Source: Eremochloa ophiuroides (Eukaryota > Streptophyta > Magnoliopsida > Poales > Poaceae). Taken from it: a stretch of 64,000 bases of DNA. The stretch spans positions 81,656,969 to 81,720,968 of the forward strand of contig JAHLJS010000005.1 of NCBI GenBank assembly GCA_038502445.1. Reading direction: 5' to 3'. Positions 58,560 to 64,000 of the stretch are shown here, in pieces (the stretch's first letter is position 1; each line of letters opens with the position of its first letter). The notes under the pieces are model-generated. The model had not been told where the DNA came from, made no database searches, and saw only the letters and a program-made list of their open reading frames with translations. The position numbers and the translations under genes were made by a program.

Positions 58560-59328
58560 ACAGCTAAGTCGATTCTATCCTTAAGATTCCAAGCATTGTA
58601 TATTCTGTAAATCTTGAAATTAATAAAAGACTTGACTTCTCTTTTTCTATGATTTTAAGATTTTCACCTGAGCCCACCCTCGGGAATGGGTGAACCCGTG
58701 TACCTCTGTGCAACCAAAAGTGAGGCTCGACTCAATCTCCAATAGGGCCGACCCTCTCTCAGGGGCTAGGACGGGGGGAACCCCCGGATTCCTTCGAGCC
58801 CCAACGAATTCGAAACCCAAAATTTCAAAACCTGTTGAAATTTTTACCTCCCGAGTTCACTTCTTATCTAGACCAAACGCAAGCTTATAAGTCTTAGACG
58901 AGCAAAAGAAATCCCAGAGGGCAGAGCCGGCGGAGCCGCGAGACCGCCTACGCCTCCGGGATATGGCAACTCCACTCGCCACTCTACGCCTAAAGATAAC
59001 TTGCGCTCAGAAAGGAACTTATAAGAATAACATTGGTAAGGGGAGAAGGCTCGGGTGGAATCAATCAAACCTTTTTTCTAAGCTCTTGCCCTACTGAAAT
59101 CCCTAGGACCACGGCCGTGTCTACGCCGCTAAAGCTACGACGCCCAAAAAAGTCCCCCGGGGCTCGATGGCCCGGGCTCAGGGTCGGCGAGGAAAATGCT
59201 TAAGAAAAAATGCCAAACAAAAACGAAATAAAAAAAGAGCATGCAGCAAGTATATACAAGGCCACGAAGGGCCGCATGTTTGTTTCTTACAAATCTCTCT
59301 GCAAAATGGGCACGATGGCCTAGCTTTT
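58560..59328. other. Convergent spacer between outer pol and antisense ORF
   Basis: It contains AATAAAAG near 58,622, a candidate poly(A) signal for plus-strand transcripts. The minus-strand ORF ends at 59,329. I see no gene in the spacer. Confidence 0.5.
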
Positions 59329-62300
59329 CTAACCCAGGTCCGGGGGGAGCTCCACATCTTCCTCAAAAAGGGCCGCTAGCACCGTCCCAGGGACCGCCAT
59401 CGAGCCGATCAACGCGAGGAGCTCGTCGTCAGAGGCCTCGAGGAAACCCTCACTGACGGCGTCAGTGTCGAAGTTCTCATAGTGAGACTTCGCCACGGCC
59501 AGCATCTTCTGAACGTCCGTCGGGAGAGCTTCTTTGAGTTGATCGCCCACCCTCCCACGGAGGGCTTCCAGGCGGCTCCTGAGAGAGCTTCCCGAAGGCT
59601 CTACGTCAGTGCCGAGGGCGTCGCACAACCCGCGCCTGACCTTCTGCAGGTCCTGGTGATCGGCGGCCTCGGCGTCGTGGGTAGCGTTGAGGGCGGCACT
59701 GGTCCCTTGCACACTGACGGCCTCAACCTTTAGAGCTGCGGCGACAAGTCGATTAAGCGTAGGAGACGAAAAACGATGGACGACCAGGACGAACGAAAGG
59801 TAAAAAGGTAAGGCTTACCTTCAGCCTCCTCCCGCGCTTTCCTCGCCTCCTCCCGGACAGCGTCGACCTCGCCCACCGCCTGGTTCAGAGCCGCCTTGGA
59901 GCGGTCCAAATCCGACGATGGGACATCAACAGCGGCCTCCTCGGCGACGAGCGTCCACGCGGCGTCCCGCTCCCGAACGGCCTCAGCCAGGGCAACCTTC
60001 AGCTGCTGGACACGCTCTTCCAGGGGAGCGACTCGGCCCCGAGCCTCCGTGACCTCGATCTTCAAGGAGTCGCGGTCAAGGGTGAGGTCGGCCAGCCGAG
60101 CGGTCGTGCGGGCGAGATCCTCCTGGGAACGAGCGAGGGCCTAGCCCTTGAGCTCCAGCTCCTTCCAAAGGCCAAGGCCTTGATGAAGGAAGCAGGACTT
60201 CTCGCGGGAGGTCGTCATGAGCTCCTAAGAAAAATCCAGAAGCAAGCGGGTTAGGCGAAGACCCCGGCCCGAAACATTGAAGCAGCGAAAAGAATTAAGC
60301 ATTTATGCTCGCCTGAAGTCGCTCTTGGAACCCCGAGTCTATGGAGTCCGCGAGAAGGCGTAGGCTCTCTGACCACTTGGACTTGAGGTCCTGGACGCCG
60401 TCCCAACGAGCAGCCTCGACGTCATCCCACAACGTGAAGACCGGCGGGGCTTCGCGGTTAGCCCGGTTGGTCCACTCGATGCGGGAGCCCGACAGCACCC
60501 GGGGGGGGCCCCCCGAATGACCAGCGCCATGGAGTCTGCGGGAGGTCGGCCCGTTACTTTGGATGGCGGCGGAACGTCGATGTCCATGGCCGCGGCGCTG
60601 GTGTCGGTCGGCTCCAGTGCAAGAGCGGTGGTCGCCGCCCCTGAAGTATCCCCGAGAGCGACAACGGGAGTCTCGGGAACCGGAGCCGAAGCCGTCTCCT
60701 CGGCGACGGCCGCGGCCACAACAACCACGGGAGAAGGGACCGCCTCCGGTGCCACCAAGCCCTCGGACGGACGGGTCTCCGCCGAGGGAGCCTCCTCAGT
60801 CACCAGGCGGCCCTCCTCTCCAACAGTGCTCCGGGCCTACACCTTCGGGACCTTCAGATGTGAAACCTAGAGGGCCGACCCCGGGCGCTTCCTGGAACGA
60901 GATAGGCAGAAATAGGCATTCGCGACACGAAGAACGAAAATCGATAAGGGAATGATTGGAAAAACGACCTACCTGGTTTTGGGGATCGCTGTCTTCTTCG
61001 CCGCCCCGGCGCTCGGTGGAGCGACAGGTCCAGCGGACAACATGGGCCGCGTCGCCGGCGGAGGGGTGGGCAGCACCTCGACGTCGCGGTCGATCTCCGC
61101 CATGAGATACCACTAACGGCGGGGCCCCCTTTGGCCACCGAGGGTCATCTCGATGTCGCCGTCCCTCGGCGGGAACGCCCTGGTTCGGGCGGATCCTAGC
61201 TCGAGGTCCGGCGTCCCGACGTCGCCCAGCTCCGACGCGGGCGGCGTCCTCTCCCCGCTCCCTCTACCCTCGGTCGTCGCGGCAACCAGCGACACGTCGG
61301 GGGGGGAGGGTCCGCTTGAATAAGGGCCCTTGGGCCCCACCACCAGCCGCGGTCGAAGGAGCGGCCTTTGCCGCCTCGGGCGCCGGGTCTGATCCCGTTC
61401 CCGGCCCCTCCGACGGGCCCTCGTGGCCACCGGTCGGTGGAGCACCGGCCCCGACGACCTCACCACCCGAGACCGCGCCTCCGAATGCGGCCTCCGATGA
61501 TCTTGCTCGGAGGCTCGGGCTACGGCCCTCGGCAGTTCCGCCGACGGACGCCGACATAGGAGCCTTCCCCGGCTCATCGGCGCCCACGGCGGGCTTTGTG
61601 GCCACTATGGGCCTAGTGTCATCGTCGTCGTCGTCATCATCATCATCATCTTCTCCTTCTTCGTCTTCCTCAGAGGTCCTCCTCTGGCTCCCCAGCCTCC
61701 CGTTGGCGGCGGCGAAGCTGGGCGAGGCTCTGGGTCTTAAGAGCCTGCTTTCTCCTCTTTGTGGTTTTCTTGTCCTTCTCCGCCTTATGCCGCTCGCCCC
61801 GGAGATGGTTATGGGCCCGTAGTGCGGCATCCTCCGGGACGGGGGGTAGAGAGGGCCTTCCCTCCCTCGAAAGGCCCTGCGCCAAGAGGGGAAGAAGGAT
61901 CAAAAAAAGAAGAGAAAGGCGGACAACTGACGGAAAGAGAGATGCTCACCAGGGAGATGTATCCCGAGCGAGGGCGCATGGCCACCCTCTTCAGCTCGTC
62001 CCCGGTGGGATGACCTCCTACCGTGTATTTTACACGGCGCATGATCTCATCGGAGCTGATCCCCTGAGTCAACATCGTCGTGTCCGTCCTTCGACGCTTC
62101 CTCCACAATCTCGTACAAGGCAAGCCGGCGCTCCATCAGGGGCAGCACCGTCCGCGCGTGGAAGTACGCCACCACCCCGGCCGCCGTCAAGCCCCGGTCC
62201 CGCAGCGTTTGCAACGCGACGAGATAGGGATCCAGGTGCTTGGCGTCCCGCGACGGACACCCCCACTTCCACCGTGGAATGGGGGCGGAGATCACCTCTC

Positions 62301-62882
62301 CCGTGTACTCGGAAAAGGCACCGTCATCATTACGCAGGTAGAACTAGCCGTCGTGCCACCCCTTTTTGGAGGAATGGGCCTTGCAAGGGATGTACTTAGC
62401 GGAGCACAACGAGAAGTTATTGCCCCCGGTGCTCACAACCTTCCGTGGGTTCTTCACGCCGAACGACTTGGTGGACGGTGGAAGAGGTACCGCCAAAGGT
62501 CCCAGTGCGGCATCATCCCGAGGTAGCCCTCGCAGACGGCAGCGAAGATCGCCGCCTGCGAGACGGAGTTGGGGGCGAGGTTGTGCAGCTCCAACTCGTT
62601 GGAGAAGAGGAGCGCCCGGCAGAACCGGCTCGGCGGTGACCCGAGCCCCCACTCATGGAAGGTGACGAAGCTGACGACATACCCTGCGAGGGGCCGTGGC
62701 TCCTGGTGGTCGCGCGACTGCGCGATCCACTCCGGGCGCTGCGGGTCGGTACGGCGGCGTAGGAGCCCCAGCGTCACGAAATCCTCAAGCTGCTCCTCCG
62801 TCACCGAAGATGGGAGCCAAGGCTCCACCTCGAGCGGGGCGGCGGCAGCAGCGGTGGCATCAGAGGGCGCTGGAGCAGCCAT
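59329..62882 (-). pseudogene. Antisense extra ORF of the outer Tat element (PF04195-type), decayed
   Basis: Reading leftward from an ATG at 62,882, the first part shows EPWLPSSVTEEQLEDFVTLG, GYVVSFVTFHEWGLGSP, FCRALLFSNELELHNLAPNS and EGYLGMMPHWDLWRYLF, the conserved N-terminal domain of grass 'putative gypsy type transposon' proteins. Broken frames then give FHARTVLPLMERRLALYE and SDEIMRRV (62,000-62,300). These are followed by a Lys/Arg-rich segment, a poly-Asp tract (61,620-61,660), Pro/Ala-rich linkers, and a coiled coil (60,070-59,820). The last exon-like segment, 59,712-59,329, ends DVELPPDLG. Introns may explain some breaks, but in-frame stops show decay. The ORF's function in Tat elements is unknown. 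Confidence 0.75.
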
Positions 62883-64000
62883 GGCGAGAGAAAAAGGGCG
62901 CGAAAAGAAGGAAAGGACGCTGGCGGCGAGGGCGAGGAACTAGCAAAGGGCTCTGGACGACGGAGACGACGATGCAAAGGGCAAGCAACTGCGACGAATG
63001 GCTATGGAAAAAGAAAAAAGGAGCGATTTTTTCCTTATATACCTGAGGCACGAACCAAAACAGATGCGGTGAATCCGCCGCATTAACTACGTGGACCCTG
63101 CCACGACTCTCCGTATCGCCACCGGCTTCGCGCACGCAACCGTCCTGTCTACCCCGAACCGTCGCATCCGTAAGGCTTCTCTCCTCAAAAGGTGCACCGA
63201 ATTATTACACTAACCTCCTCGATTTCGATGACACTCCCCTTCTCGATGAAGGAACCCCGGGCTCGGGCGCCCGTTACGTTCCTAGGGGATCGAAGACTGG
63301 CCCACAGAGGCTCAAACAGTTGCCCCAGGGATATCGAGTTAGGGACAGCTAGTGGGTGGATCACCAAACGGTCAGTATCCCGACGCCCGAGCGTCAAAAG
63401 GGACACCCCATGCTGTGTCCAAGTCCTAGCAGCGAGTCGATGAGGTGGGATCCCCTCAAGGGAGGCATCAGGCCCTCAGGACCCGTCGAAGGGACCCGAG
63501 ACCCACGAATCGACCCTCGGAAAACATTTGGAGTGTGCTCAGGCCACTAGCCGACCCCCAACGAACGGGGCACGGACCTTCACTTGAACAAACCCGCTTC
63601 CAGCTCACCGAAAATGCCGACTCGCGCCTGCCGTGGGAAGTCGAGCATGACCAAACCTTCGTCTTCTCGAAGAAGAGCGCGAAGGTCGAACTAATAAAAA
63701 AGAACCCGATCGACCCCTGATACGAAAAGGGAGGCTCGGGGACTCTCCTTGTACCTTGGCAGGATGAAAGACACTCGCAGATTGGCTGTCTACCCATGGC
63801 AAAGGCTCAGGGGCTCCAGCACCAGAAGACTCCTACCAAGGGACGGATCGCCAGCAAGCAAAAAGACACCCGAGATTTTGCAAGCGCGATTTCAAGCCCT
63901 TGAAGGGATACACCAACCCTCCAAGGCCTCGGGGGCTACACCCGGCGGGTGCGCTCGTGCGCACCCACCGGATAAAATAAACAAACCTTGCCAACATGAC
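62883..64000. other. Outer element region between antisense ORF and 3' LTR
   Basis: It carries the upstream flank of the minus-strand ORF and GC-rich direct sequence with repeated CTCGGGGGCTAC- and AGGCTC-type motifs near the end. No sequence resembling the start of the 5' LTR is seen, so the 3' LTR presumably begins beyond the window. Confidence 0.5.

Larger units (their letters stand above)
34105..64000 (+). mobile_element. Outer Ty3/Gypsy Tat-lineage retrotransposon, decayed, runs off window
   Basis: The 5' LTR (34,105-35,514), a primer-binding site, gag, protease, RT, RNase H, a second RNase H region and integrase on the plus strand, and an antisense extra ORF downstream, define a Tat-type element. 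Pol domain order and the antisense ORF containing the 'putative gypsy type transposon' domain (Pfam PF04195 class) are characteristic of the grass Tat lineage. Two later elements interrupt it, at 35,773-40,027 and 42,824-55,072. The coding regions carry many stops and frameshifts, so it cannot move by itself. No second copy of the LTR appears before 64,000; the 3' LTR should lie beyond, followed by a TTACG duplicate if the left flank (34,100-34,104) is the target site. Confidence 0.85.

Noticed and set aside
60296..61830. Independent plus-strand genes opposite the antisense ORF
   Set aside because: The plus-strand frames are Ala/Ser/Pro-rich mirrors of the GC-rich minus-strand linker and show no domain.

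Overview
The window is nuclear DNA of a grass, probably a panicoid/Andropogoneae species. The signs are intron-bearing plant genes with GC-rich first exons, several grass-type MITEs, and a dense nest of Ty3/Gypsy LTR retrotransposons. The species cannot be named from the sequence alone.

Bases 1-34,100 are gene-bearing. On the minus strand lie a decayed LINE end (about 1,800-2,262), a short Lunapark-like ER membrane protein gene (4,051-4,853, 3 exons, 199 aa), an eIF4A-III DEAD-box helicase gene (5,847-8,729, 8 exons, 407 aa, with one GC-AG intron) and an LRR receptor-like pseudokinase gene (11,608-16,446, 3 exons, 688 aa, with a 2.66-kb intron). Head-to-head with the last, on the plus strand, is a large FURRY/cell-morphogenesis gene (19,230-32,671, about 17 exons, about 2,180 codons). 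It has an apparent frame disruption around exons 13-14. MITEs (Stowaway-, Harbinger- and hAT-like) sit between genes and in introns.

Bases 34,105-64,000 are a three-layer retrotransposon nest. The outer layer is a decayed Tat-lineage Gypsy element. Its 5' LTR is 34,105-35,514 and its 3' LTR lies beyond the window. It has gag, protease, RT, two RNase H regions and integrase on the plus strand, and the antisense extra ORF typical of Tat elements (59,329-62,882). A 4.26-kb solo LTR (35,773-40,027, target duplication GCGCC) interrupts its gag. A full-length, intact, very young Tekay/Del-like chromovirus (42,824-55,072, target duplication ATGAC, 2,948-bp LTRs with a single difference seen) interrupts the boundary of its protease and RT. 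Removing either insertion restores the outer reading frame exactly.

The most striking observation is in the young inner element. Upstream of its intact 1,489-aa gag-pol (which ends in a chromodomain-like region) it carries a separate intact 315-aa ORF (45,950-46,897). The N-terminus of this ORF reproduces the histone H3 tail: the first ten residues after Met are identical, including the K4 and K9 contexts, and 14 of the first 16 match. An acidic tract, a putative folded region and a coiled coil follow. The element thus appears to encode both a histone-tail mimic and a reader-type domain of the class that binds methylated H3 tails.
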